Shown here in pieces: positions 52,754-61,325 of a stretch of 64,000 nucleotides of DNA. The stretch is from assembly GCF_027533505.1 (NCBI RefSeq), contig NZ_JAPZUB010000010.1, positions 1 through 64,000 on the forward strand, read 5' to 3'. Made by a program: the position numbers and the translations under genes. Position 1 is the stretch's first letter. Every line of letters begins with the position of its first letter. Under the pieces are notes generated by a model. That model searched no databases, had not been told where the DNA came from, and worked only from the letters and a program-made list of their open reading frames with translations. The DNA is from Flavobacterium sp. Lineage in GTDB: Bacteria > Bacteroidota > Bacteroidia > Flavobacteriales > Flavobacteriaceae.

Positions 52754-55753
52754 ATGACCACAGAAGCCGTAATAGAACAAGCAACCATTGACTGGTTAAC
52801 CGATTTAGGGTATACACACAAACACGGGACAACCTTTACCTTTCCTGAAAATGAAGTCGTAGATAAAGCTACTTTGTTGGCATTTATACAGCAGCAACAC
52901 CCGCATTTGCCTGCGGAGTTGTATCCCTTAATTGTAGCGGAGTTTGTCAATAACAAAGGCGCTGATTTGTTGTATCGCAACCGTGATTTTCATTTGAAGT
53001 TAACCAAAGGTTTGGACTACGAATACCAAGATGCTAACGGTAATGAAAAAGCAGTACACGTCTACCCTATTGATTTTCAAAACCCTGAAAAGAATACGTT
53101 TTGGGTAGTCAATCAATTGAGCATTAAAGGCAAAAACAAACGCCGTCCAGATGTGATTGTGTACATTAATGGTTTGCCTTTAGTTGTTTTTGAATTAAAG
53201 AATTGGTTTGATGAAAACACTAATTTGCAAGAAGCATTTAATCAAATTCAACATTACACCAAAGATATTCCGTTGTTGTTTGAATACAACGTAGCCACAA
53301 TTGTAAGTGATGGTAACGAAGCCCAACACGGTATGTATAATGCTTCTAACGAATGGTATGCGGCCTGGAAAAGTATTGATGGGACGACCATTGTTGATAA
53401 CGATTTTCAAATGCATACATTGTTATTTGGTTTGTTCCCCAAAGAGCGGTTATTGAATTACATTAAAAACTTTGTCTTTTTTGAAGACCATAACGGCACC
53501 TTGATTAAGAAAGGCGCTAAATACCATCAATTCTTTGGCGTTAACTTTGCTGTTGAAGCCGCTATAAAAGCCATTCGTCCCTATGGAGACGGTCGTATTG
53601 GAGTGATTTGGCATACCCAAGGAAGCGGAAAAAGTATATCCATGGCTATCTATGCCGGAATCTTACGCAGCTTACCCGAATTGAAAAACCCCACTATTGT
53701 AGTACAAGTTGATCGAAGTGATTTGGATTTTCAATTGTATGAAAACTTTGTATTGGCCAAAGACTTAGTAGGCGATGTACAACATGCTGATTCTACGGAT
53801 GATTTAAGACGACTGCTTTCGGCAGGAAGTGGTGGTGTCCTATTTACTACCATAGAAAAATTTCGATTGAAATCAGGTAATGAGGATTCGTTAGGCGAAT
53901 TAGAACATCCTATTTTATCGGAACGTGAGAATATCATTGTGATGGCGGATGAAGCCCACAGAACGCAATATGGCTTACTAGATGGTTTTGCCTCTAATTT
54001 ACGTAAGGCCTTGCCGAATGCTTCGTTTATTGGATTTACAGGAACGCCAGTAGATAGCAAAGATGCTGATACGCAAGAAGTGTTTGGAGAAACCATTCAC
54101 GTGTACGATATTAAACAAGCAGTAGATGATAAAGCGACGGTTCCGATTTATTACGAACCTCGATTGGCCAAACTGCATTTAGCCAATGAAAATTTAGACT
54201 CCGAAGTCGATGCTTTAACATGGGAACAAGAAGACAGTTCTAACTTAAAATGGGCGGCTTTAGAAGATGCCGCAGGTTCGCAAGAACGAGTAGAAAAGAT
54301 TGCTAACGATATTTTAAAGCATTTTACTAATCGTACCGAAACCTTACCCGGGAAAGCGATGATTGTTTGTATGAGTCGTCGGAACAGTGTGAAAATGTAT
54401 GATGCCCTTACACAACTTGAAGGCTGTCCTGAAGTTGCGGTAGTAATGACCGGGAATATTTCTAAAGACCCTGTGGAATGGAATCCGCACATTAGAACAC
54501 AAGAAGCTACAGAAGCTTTGAAAAAGCGCTTTAGAAATCCGAAAGACCCTTTACAGTTAGTAATAGTTCGTGATATGTGGTTGACTGGTTTTGATGCACC
54601 TTGTGTGCATACGATGTACGTCGATAAGATCATGAAGGGGCATAATTTAATGCAAGCTATTACGAGAACCAATCGCGTATTTAAAGACAAACCTTCGGGC
54701 GTAATTGTAGATTACATTGGAATTGGCGACCAGTTACGAAAAGCAACCGATAAGTACACTGGTGGCGGTGGTAAAGGAGAGCCGACTATTGATATGGAAC
54801 AAGCGATGCATATGTTTTTCAATCAAATAGAGGCTTGCAAAAATATGCTACCCGAAAACACCGATTACAGCCAGTGGAAAGCCTTGCGAGAAAGTGATAA
54901 AATGTTGTTGGTAAAACAAGCTTTAAATGCCTTATTGAAATACGATGAAGTGGCGGAGCGATTCATGGTTGAAGAAAAGAAACTGACTGGTTTGTTATCT
55001 ATTGTAAAATCGCAACCTGAAATTCAGGAATATGCCATTGATATTTTGTTTTCGCAACATGTATCGAAAGCGATACGAAATGCCAAAACACCTGGGGGAA
55101 ACATCAGATCGACACAAAACGAGATCAAAGAGTTGATTAGTAGAAGTATCGAATCGGATGATATTATCGATGTATTTGCCATGGCAGGTATTGAAAAAGC
55201 CGATATTTCTATTTTAGACGAGCAGTTTTTGTTGGGTGTAAAAAAAGACAAAGACAGTATTGCTATCAAAATTGAATTATTGAAGAATATTTTGAAAGAC
55301 GAAATTAGAATGCGTTTACCTCAAAATATCAAGAAATATACTTCGCTAAAAGAAGAATTAGAAAAAGTAATCGACCGTTATCATGCCAATGCTATTGATT
55401 CGTACACCACAATTGCCGAATTAGTAGAGCGTGCCAAAGAAATGCAAGACGAAGACAAGCGTAAATCGGAATTAGGTTTGTCGGATGAAGAGTTGGCATT
55501 CTATGATATTCTAGCGGCCAAAAAAGACATCATCAACGAAGCTGGCCCCATTCAAGACGTGGTACACAACGTAGTCAAAGCCGTAAAAAGCAACTTACAA
55601 ATCGACTGGACCAACAAAGAAGACGCTAAAGCCGCGATTCGTTTGGCTGTTAAAAAAGAACTACGTGGAAAGGTCAGTATGTTAGAATTAAACGCTATTC
55701 TTCAAGACATTATGGAACAGGCAGAAGGGCAGTTTAAAGAGTGGAGGGCTTAA
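52754..55753 (+). CDS. hsdR: Type I restriction endonuclease subunit
   Basis: 999 aa. The N-terminal PD-(D/E)XK nuclease reads 'RPDVIVYINGLPLVVFELKN' (about 132-150). The SF2 translocase has Walker A 'TQGSGKSISMAIYAG', the DEAH box 'VMADEAHRTQYG', motif III 'FIGFTGTPVD' and motif VI 'QAITRTNRVF'. C-terminal helices bind the HsdM/HsdS core. Full length and apparently intact. It is separated from hsdS by the reverse-strand HipA-like locus and so needs its own promoter, probably in the 72 bp after the HipA fragment start. Confidence 0.97.
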   Translation: MTTEAVIEQATIDWLTDLGYTHKHGTTFTFPENEVVDKATLLAFIQQQHPHLPAELYPLIVAEFVNNKGADLLYRNRDFHLKLTKGLDYEYQDANGNEKAVHVYPIDFQNPEKNTFWVVNQLSIKGKNKRRPDVIVYINGLPLVVFELKNWFDENTNLQEAFNQIQHYTKDIPLLFEYNVATIVSDGNEAQHGMYNASNEWYAAWKSIDGTTIVDNDFQMHTLLFGLFPKERLLNYIKNFVFFEDHNGTLIKKGAKYHQFFGVNFAVEAAIKAIRPYGDGRIGVIWHTQGSGKSISMAIYAGILRSLPELKNPTIVVQVDRSDLDFQLYENFVLAKDLVGDVQHADSTDDLRRLLSAGSGGVLFTTIEKFRLKSGNEDSLGELEHPILSERENIIVMADEAHRTQYGLLDGFASNLRKALPNASFIGFTGTPVDSKDADTQEVFGETIHVYDIKQAVDDKATVPIYYEPRLAKLHLANENLDSEVDALTWEQEDSSNLKWAALEDAAGSQERVEKIANDILKHFTNRTETLPGKAMIVCMSRRNSVKMYDALTQLEGCPEVAVVMTGNISKDPVEWNPHIRTQEATEALKKRFRNPKDPLQLVIVRDMWLTGFDAPCVHTMYVDKIMKGHNLMQAITRTNRVFKDKPSGVIVDYIGIGDQLRKATDKYTGGGGKGEPTIDMEQAMHMFFNQIEACKNMLPENTDYSQWKALRESDKMLLVKQALNALLKYDEVAERFMVEEKKLTGLLSIVKSQPEIQEYAIDILFSQHVSKAIRNAKTPGGNIRSTQNEIKELISRSIESDDIIDVFAMAGIEKADISILDEQFLLGVKKDKDSIAIKIELLKNILKDEIRMRLPQNIKKYTSLKEELEKVIDRYHANAIDSYTTIAELVERAKEMQDEDKRKSELGLSDEELAFYDILAAKKDIINEAGPIQDVVHNVVKAVKSNLQIDWTNKEDAKAAIRLAVKKELRGKVSMLELNAILQDIMEQAEGQFKEWRA

Positions 55754-55764
55754 AAGTTTTAACT

Positions 55765-56427
55765 ATGTTTACAACCGAAAAAATTAAAAAATTCCAAGCC
55801 TTTCTAAATCAAGACCCCCACAATCGTTTTAATTCTTGGAAACATTGTTACATGGCTTTTGAAAATCAAAACCTTGAGGCTGATTATCTTGCTTTGCATT
55901 TGGGTTTCTATTTAGCTAGTTGGGGTATGTATAGAGGTTCAACGGGCTTACTTCAGAAAGATTATAAAATTCATGTTGAGGCTGTTCAATTGATAAAGAA
56001 ATATTATCATTTGCGTTGTACCTCAACATTTGAAGTTAATAAACAGCATATAGAGGATATACTAAATTTAAAACAACAATTATACGAGTACTACAATAGC
56101 TTTACTTATCAAAATAAAGAAGCCTACAAAGCAAAGCCCCCTACTGATACCTTACTTTCAAAAATTATACTGGGTACTTTAGGTTGTACACCCGCGTTTG
56201 ATCGATACTTTAATGAAGGTATAAAACAACATCACCACAAGGCTTATAAATTTGATAAGAAAGCAATGTTTGCGTTATTTTCATTCATTGAACAGCATTA
56301 TCAAGACCTAATCGAATTACAAACCTACTTAGCCCGACTAGAGGGAGTACATTATCCGCTATTTAAATTAATTGATATGTATTTTTGGAATGAGGGGTAT
56401 ACTATGTCACAAACAAAAGATATTTAG
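55765..56427 (+). CDS. Hypothetical protein downstream of hsdR
   Basis: 220 aa from the ATG at 55765 ('MFTTEKIKKFQAFLNQ'), 11 bp past the hsdR stop; the track start uses GTG inside hsdR. Mostly helical, aromatic-rich ('DPHNRFNSWKHCYMAFE', 'LHLGFYLASWGMYRGSTG'). Proteins of this kind often accompany type I RM and other defence loci as I recall, but no function is known to me. Same strand and close spacing indicate co-transcription with hsdR and the two genes that follow. Confidence 0.7.
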   Translation: MFTTEKIKKFQAFLNQDPHNRFNSWKHCYMAFENQNLEADYLALHLGFYLASWGMYRGSTGLLQKDYKIHVEAVQLIKKYYHLRCTSTFEVNKQHIEDILNLKQQLYEYYNSFTYQNKEAYKAKPPTDTLLSKIILGTLGCTPAFDRYFNEGIKQHHHKAYKFDKKAMFALFSFIEQHYQDLIELQTYLARLEGVHYPLFKLIDMYFWNEGYTMSQTKDI

Positions 56428-56446
56428 TAATAAAGACGCTTTTACT

Positions 56447-57052
56447 ATGAAACTATCCGAATTCATCGCCAAACCCACAATATCTTTTGAATCTATTTTT
56501 GAACAAGATATTCAATTGTACTCATTTACTATTCCCTGTCAATCGTTGTTTACCCCTAACTTTGAAATCGAAAAAGATAAACATCCGCCTATTTTAAGTG
56601 AAATTATTGCTACACTTAATCAGGTTCACAGTCCTACCCTATACTGGTTTGAAACAGAAACTGCTGAAGAAGTGATGCACTTGAATGAAGCCTTAAATCA
56701 ATTTCGATTACTACAAAAATCTGATGATCCAAATAGAAGAGTAGTACCTGCTGTCAATAGGAAATTTTTAAATAAATCTCTTGAACCAAGTAAAATATTG
56801 TATGTTGGAAAGCGTCATGAAGGTCATCGCAAAAGAGATGGGTTAACCAATATATCGGGTAGAATGGTTATTCATTTTGGATACTATCCTAAAGGTACTA
56901 CTCAGGGATTACAACTAGCTCATTGGTGCACTACATATACAGGTACACTTCGACTAAAGGTTATCGCTCTTCCTAATGAAGCAAAAGAATACTTAGAGTT
57001 ATTGGAAAAAACATTAGCAAAACAACTGCGTCCCCTTTGTGGGCAACATTAA
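56447..57052 (+). CDS. Hypothetical protein with possible GIY-YIG-like core
   Basis: 201 aa from the ATG at 56447 ('MKLSEFIAKPTISFE'), 19 bp after the previous stop; the track start is inside that gene. The middle contains 'SKILYVGKRHEGHRKRDGL' then 'ISGRMVIHFGYYP', where 'ILYVGK...R' followed by His is like the second half of a GIY-YIG nuclease core. The catalytic Glu is not clearly placed. Next to a true GIY-YIG gene, so a related nuclease role is plausible but unproved. Confidence 0.55.
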   Translation: MKLSEFIAKPTISFESIFEQDIQLYSFTIPCQSLFTPNFEIEKDKHPPILSEIIATLNQVHSPTLYWFETETAEEVMHLNEALNQFRLLQKSDDPNRRVVPAVNRKFLNKSLEPSKILYVGKRHEGHRKRDGLTNISGRMVIHFGYYPKGTTQGLQLAHWCTTYTGTLRLKVIALPNEAKEYLELLEKTLAKQLRPLCGQH

Positions 57053-57061
57053 ACTACAATT

Positions 57062-57922
57062 ATGAAATTCGGTAAAACCATAAAACTATTTCTTATTGAC
57101 GGGGATCCCAACGGACGCATGACTTGTGAATTGTCAAATTGGACGGGGAAAGCCTATAAAATTCCGCGTATCAAAGTAAAGGATTGCACTGACCGTCCGG
57201 ATTTAAATAGTACGGGGATTTATCTTTTGTGTGGCAAAAATGATGAGGGAAAAGATATTGTGTACATCGGTGAGGCGGAATCTGTGTTGAAACGCCTCAA
57301 CCAGCACATCGCCCAAAAGGATTTTTGGAATGAAGCCATCGTATTTATTAGTAAAGATGAAAACTTGAATAAGGCCCACATCAAATACTTGGAGAATCGT
57401 TTGCATGAAATTGCCAAAAAGGCCAATCGTTATGCTATAGAAAACTCGGTTATCCCTACCCTGCCCGCTATTGCTGAATCGGATCGCGCCGAGATGGAGG
57501 AGTTTATTGAGAATATAAAGTTACTTATTAATACTCTAGGACATAAAGTCTTTGATGAAAAGCGAGAAATTACAACACAGAAAAAGCAAGAACTTTTTGT
57601 AATCAAAGCAGCCCGAGGGGCAGATGCAAGTGGTGAACCAACTGCAGATGGCTTTGTTGTTCTTAAAGATTCAAAAATTGCTACTACTACCACTGCCTCC
57701 ATGAGTCCATCACTACTTAAACTTCGACAAAAATTAATTGATGAAGGGACTATTGTTCAAATTGAAAATCAATTATCACTCAATGAGGATTACATATTCA
57801 CGAGTCCTTCACTTGCAGCTGCAATCGTAATGGGCAGAAATGCTAATGGCTTGGAAGAATGGAAATTGAAAAATGGACAAACGTTAAAAGGCTTTGAATT
57901 AACGAATCAAAATGTGGAGTGA
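57062..57922 (+). CDS. GIY-YIG nuclease with C-terminal DUF4357
   Basis: 286 aa. The GIY-YIG domain lies at about 45-125: 'TGIYLLCGKNDEGKDIVYIG' (GIY and YIG), Arg in 'VLKRLNQHIAQKDFW' and the metal-binding Glu in 'KYLENRLHEIAKKAN'. The C-terminal 100 residues ('ADGFVVLKDSKIATTTTASM', 'LRQKLIDEGTIVQI', 'SPSLAAAIVMGRNANG') match DUF4357. This architecture recurs beside restriction-modification genes and is thought to cut DNA. It follows the previous gene by 9 bp. Confidence 0.88.
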   Translation: MKFGKTIKLFLIDGDPNGRMTCELSNWTGKAYKIPRIKVKDCTDRPDLNSTGIYLLCGKNDEGKDIVYIGEAESVLKRLNQHIAQKDFWNEAIVFISKDENLNKAHIKYLENRLHEIAKKANRYAIENSVIPTLPAIAESDRAEMEEFIENIKLLINTLGHKVFDEKREITTQKKQELFVIKAARGADASGEPTADGFVVLKDSKIATTTTASMSPSLLKLRQKLIDEGTIVQIENQLSLNEDYIFTSPSLAAAIVMGRNANGLEEWKLKNGQTLKGFELTNQNVE

Positions 57923-58049
57923 AAAAAGATGCATCAATCAATCGTCTTCCGAAAAAGAATGTGCTGTGATTAGTTTGGATGTAAATCCGAAGATTCGAGT
58001 TTGGCAAGAAGAGATACGAGAGAAGATTAGAACTTATTTACATGATTAA
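57912..58049 (+). CDS. Possible 45-aa small protein
   Basis: An ORF too short for the track, starting ATG at 57912 and overlapping the GIY-YIG stop by 11 bp. It ends in a helix-like 'VISLDVNPKIRVWQEEIREK'. The overlap and clean reading suggest either a real small gene in the operon or the decayed end of a larger gene. No homologue known to me. Confidence 0.3.
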   Translation: MWSEKRCINQSSSEKECAVISLDVNPKIRVWQEEIREKIRTYLHD

Positions 58050-58114
58050 AATATGGCCTAATGTATTGATTCTATTTTTATCTTTATAATCTAATCGATA
58101 TATATCCATTAGCC

Positions 58115-58864
58115 ATGAATTTACAAGCCAAAAAATACTTCCTTTTTATTGATGAGAGCGGTGATCACGGATTAGTAACTTTAGATGCTTCTTTCCCTGT
58201 ATTTTTATTGTGTGGCATGTTAACGAGTGAGGAGAACTACGCCGTCATTCATGAAGAAATTAATACGATTAAAAAAGAATTTTGGGGTGACAAAGATGTG
58301 ATATTGCATTCCAGAGATATTCGAAAATGTGAAAAAGAGTTTCAAGTATTGTTCGATTTAGAAATAAAAGCTCGATTTTATGAACGAATTAATGCTTTGA
58401 TTGAAAATAGTAGGTATCGAATTTTGGCCTCGGCTATTCAAAAAGCGAAATACATCAAAATGTATGGTAAGTTATCCAATGATGTCTATGAATTGGCTTT
58501 ATCATTTATTATTGAGCGGGCTATCTTTTGTTTGGATGAAGTAAAAGGAGTTTCCAAACAATTGGAAATAATAATTGAAAAACGAGGTAAAGTTGAAGAT
58601 AAAAAATTAGAGGAACATTTTCAGCGATTAAAAGCTAGAGGAACTGGTTATATTTCTGCTGAACGATTGGAAGAGGTTTCTTTGAAAATTACATTTAAAG
58701 ACAAGAAAGAAAATTGTAATGGACTACAACTTGCTGATTTGATAGCCTATCCGATAGCACGCTATGTCATTGACCCCAAAAGAGCTAATCCAGCATTTGA
58801 TAAACTAGCCCCAAAGATTTATAGAAAAAATGGAAAGCGATATGGGCTCAAAGTTTTCCCCTAA
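58115..58864 (+). CDS. DUF3800 family protein
   Basis: 249 aa. 'KYFLFIDESGDHGLVTLD' at the N-terminus and 'CNGLQLADLIAYPIARYVID' near the C-terminus are the paired motifs of DUF3800, an RNase H-like fold with Asp/Glu metal ligands. Members are frequent in defence islands and near restriction genes; activity is presumed nucleolytic. Complete, with ATG at 58115. A weak terminator follows. Confidence 0.88.
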   Translation: MNLQAKKYFLFIDESGDHGLVTLDASFPVFLLCGMLTSEENYAVIHEEINTIKKEFWGDKDVILHSRDIRKCEKEFQVLFDLEIKARFYERINALIENSRYRILASAIQKAKYIKMYGKLSNDVYELALSFIIERAIFCLDEVKGVSKQLEIIIEKRGKVEDKKLEEHFQRLKARGTGYISAERLEEVSLKITFKDKKENCNGLQLADLIAYPIARYVIDPKRANPAFDKLAPKIYRKNGKRYGLKVFP

Positions 58865-58870
58865 AAACAA

Positions 58871-58895
58871 AAGCCAAACAAGTGTTTGGCTTCTA
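58871..58895 (+). terminator. Hairpin after DUF3800 gene
   Basis: 'agccaaaca' pairs with 'tgtttggct' across a 2-nt loop, 8 bp past the stop. The T tract after it is short, so termination strength is uncertain. Confidence 0.65.
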
Positions 58896-59091
58896 CTCGA
58901 CCGGGGACACCCCAATCCTTTTATCGTTGATACTGAATATCAATTTTATACTGCAAATATAGTAAAGAATTGAATAGAATAGAACGCGTTACCAAAAAAA
59001 TGTTCTAATACAGTATTCCAGTGAAACTCCGATAAAAGACAGCATACTTAGTTAGGCTAATAACTCCACACTTTAAGTACCTACTTCCCTC

Positions 59092-59202
59092 TCAATAATT
59101 ATCAAAAAGTGTCTGTTGATAGACATTCCCATTAAACTTATTGATCAATTCCAGGATAAAATCGTAGTGTTTTACGTAAGGGTTGGGCAGGGTAATGCGA
59201 TA
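59092..59202 (-). pseudogene. Remnant of a helicase-nuclease 3' end
   Basis: On the minus strand this reads 'NPYVKHYDFILELINKFNGN' then 'VYQQTLFDNY' and a stop, nearly identical to the end of the large helicase at 61326 ('NPYVKHYEFIRELINKFNGN', 'VYQETLFDGY'). Upstream of about 59202 the similarity is lost. It is the 3' end of a second copy, and forms a ~90-bp direct repeat with 61343-61433. The 366-bp gap 58865..59230 holds only this and the hairpin. Confidence 0.85.
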
Positions 59203-59230
59203 AGCTTATTTCAACATTGCCCCATTTCAC

Positions 59231-59764
59231 TTACCTAATTAAGGAATTGATTAGTACCTTCATATCTTCCGATGGTCGTCCATATTTTCTTCTTTCATTT
59301 CGACCTGCTCTCGTAATTGAGTCATTGATTAGACTATTCAGTTCTCCTAGATTTGCATCACACCAAACGGGATGATTACGGTATACTTCGTAGTTAAAAA
59401 TATAGTGATTTATGGTTCCTATTACCCTTTTGTTATTATTGGTTGGACAAAATACTATGGGTTGGTGCTTTTGGATTATGATTTGCGCTAAATTTCGCTC
59501 GATTAAATTATCAAGTGTCAACTGGTCTATCAAACGCGTTAAAAATAGATTATCGAGGTTTTTAAGGTCTGACTTTTTAACGTTTTCAAGAATAACACAA
59601 TAGAATGATTTATTGTTTACAAAAATCAAATTTTTTGCTCTTTTATAAAAAAACAGGTGTGCATTCCAATCTCCAATTTCGCTACTGCCTATTCCATCAT
59701 CTAAAGTATGTGAAATCTTTATCATCAGTTCATTTAACTTTTTTGAACAGTATATTTTTGCCAT
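59231..59764 (-). CDS. DUF6933-like protein
   Basis: 177 aa. 'IGDWNAHLFFYKRAKNLIFV' then 'NNKSFYCVILENVKKSDLKN' follow the pattern of DUF6933 proteins (short strands around 'WxA...RxkllLfvN'). The C-terminal stretch 'RAGRNERRKYGRPSEDMKVL' is basic. Function unknown; such genes are usually accessory and close to toxin-antitoxin or mobile loci. It lies between the helicase remnant and the AbiE-like pair. Confidence 0.6.
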   Translation of the reverse strand: MAKIYCSKKLNELMIKISHTLDDGIGSSEIGDWNAHLFFYKRAKNLIFVNNKSFYCVILENVKKSDLKNLDNLFLTRLIDQLTLDNLIERNLAQIIIQKHQPIVFCPTNNNKRVIGTINHYIFNYEVYRNHPVWCDANLGELNSLINDSITRAGRNERRKYGRPSEDMKVLINSLIR

Positions 59765-59973
59765 GTGAAAAATTTTAAATCGTTAGTTTTTTTTCATACC
59801 ATTTCAAGTAGTGCGATTTATCTCCCTTGCTATAATTCTATTTAATGAAGATGCTCACTTTACAACCCACATTTGATTTAAAATAGTTTTATGAAATGGT
59901 AACTATTTCCCCTTACTTTAATTATAATCGTTTATAAATCTAATTGATTTTATTACCGTTTTTAAACAGATCG

Positions 59974-60663
59974 CTACCTTGTAATCATTTCTATTTTCTC
60001 CATCAAAATATTAAACCGTTGTTCTCTAATTAGGGGATGAATATGCATTGCTAAGATTTCATCTGCTTGTTTATGATTTTTGATTGTGGACAATTCCGCT
60101 TTTATAAAGTGAAGAACTTCCTCATCGGCTGCTAAAATTTCATCTACTATTGTTGTGCAATTGTCTATAAGATAGATAATGTCTTCGAAATCGTGACTGC
60201 CGTAAAAATCATTTTTCCCTCTATCGTTGAAAGCTTCTAACTTGGTAGCTAAAAAATAAGGTGAAGGCAATATATTTATGCTTGTTCCGTCAGCTAATGC
60301 TATTTTTTGTAAGTACTTAAAACCAGGTTTATACCATCTATTTGAAATACCAATACTACTATCATCCGCAGGCATAATGTCTACTGCAATATTTTTATAT
60401 TGGTATGAACATATGGATTGGCCTTGTGGATCTGGATAGAATTCTAATGCTGCAAGGCGTTCTTGCATTTGAGCCCATTCGTTATAATTGGCTAAATTAA
60501 TGGTCATGTCAATATCAACCGTAGGACGAATTTCTTCAGCTGCTGGATCATCAGTATATAAACTGATTACCGCTCCACCAATGAATACCATTTTATCGTT
60601 CAATTCTTGTAAACCTTGCGCAACTTGAGCCACTAAAGCCAGATTTATTACTTTGTTATGCAT
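59974..60663 (-). CDS. Nucleotidyltransferase-fold protein (AbiEii-like toxin)
   Basis: 229 aa. 'MVFIGGAVISLYTDD' followed by 'RPTVDIDMTINLANYNEW' is the GG...DxD core of pol-beta-type nucleotidyltransferases, with a third acid in 'NIAVDIMPADDSSIG'. AbiEii and MenT toxins of this superfamily add nucleotides to tRNA or use GTP. The gene begins inside the end of the regulator gene (8-bp overlap), the normal order of regulator-toxin pairs. The 209 bp between it and the DUF6933-like gene are AT-rich with no clear signal. Confidence 0.75.
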   Translation of the reverse strand: MHNKVINLALVAQVAQGLQELNDKMVFIGGAVISLYTDDPAAEEIRPTVDIDMTINLANYNEWAQMQERLAALEFYPDPQGQSICSYQYKNIAVDIMPADDSSIGISNRWYKPGFKYLQKIALADGTSINILPSPYFLATKLEAFNDRGKNDFYGSHDFEDIIYLIDNCTTIVDEILAADEEVLHFIKAELSTIKNHKQADEILAMHIHPLIREQRFNILMEKIEMITR

Positions 60664-61177
60664 TTAGAATTCTTTTTTCAAGCTCTTTTTTTGCGATTTC
60701 TTTTTCTCTAATTCGTCCAACTCTTATCGCATCCACCATTGTAAGTAATTCATATAGTTCTTTATCATTTAAAGTGGCCTCGACCACAGTACTATATAGG
60801 GGTTCAATAGCTTGGCCTCTTTCCAATCCCCTAGCATAGGGCCAAACATACTTTTCGTGTGATTTAACAATTTGATTTAAAGGTTCTGCTGCATGTGCCG
60901 TTAAAACTCCCCTTACGATAGCTCCAGGTTGCTGAGGAAAAGCATAAGCAACACCATGAAGTAAAAACTCAGTTAATGCCAATTTGTTCACTTTTTTTCT
61001 TGTATCATCAATTAATCCTGCATATCTAGAACGATTCAGGGATTGACTGACTTCAGATTGACTTATCCCAAGTTCTTGAGCGACCGTATGATGAAACCAT
61101 GTTTTTTTATCAAGTGCTATGATTTTTAATAAAATTACAATGTCTTGAGGTTTCAAATTATTTTTAGCTTGTGCCAT
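60656..61177 (-). CDS. Winged-helix regulator, AbiEi-like antitoxin candidate
   Basis: 173 aa from the ATG at 61177 ('MAQAKNNLKPQDIVI'); the track start adds 11 residues that overlap an operator. The HTH is 'HHTVAQELGISQSEVSQSLN' with 'RSRYAGLIDD' as wing. The C-terminal part ('EPLYSTVVEATLNDKELYEL') may contact the toxin. It overlaps the nucleotidyltransferase gene by 8 bp. Two near-palindromes just upstream suggest it represses its own promoter. Confidence 0.75.
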   Translation of the reverse strand: MAQAKNNLKPQDIVILLKIIALDKKTWFHHTVAQELGISQSEVSQSLNRSRYAGLIDDTRKKVNKLALTEFLLHGVAYAFPQQPGAIVRGVLTAHAAEPLNQIVKSHEKYVWPYARGLERGQAIEPLYSTVVEATLNDKELYELLTMVDAIRVGRIREKEIAKKELEKRILNA

Positions 61178-61184
61178 ATACTTT

Positions 61185-61268
61185 ATATTGCAATATGCAA
61201 TATTATACATTATTTTCCTCTAAAACAACATTCTAACGGCCTATATTTCATATTGCGATATACGATAT
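61185..61268. promoter_or_regulatory. Two palindromic operators upstream of the AbiE-like pair
   Basis: 'atattgcaatatgcaatat' (61185-61203) and 'atattgcgatatacgatat' (61250-61268) are 19-bp near-palindromes of one design, ATATTGC-N5-GCAATAT, 65 bp apart. The first begins 8 bp upstream of the regulator ATG. This is the classical layout for co-operative autorepression. Confidence 0.7.
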
Positions 61269-61325
61269 TTCATTGCAAAGGCTTGTGACTTTAATGAATC
61301 TTGTTTTCTTCCTGCAAGAGAGCTT

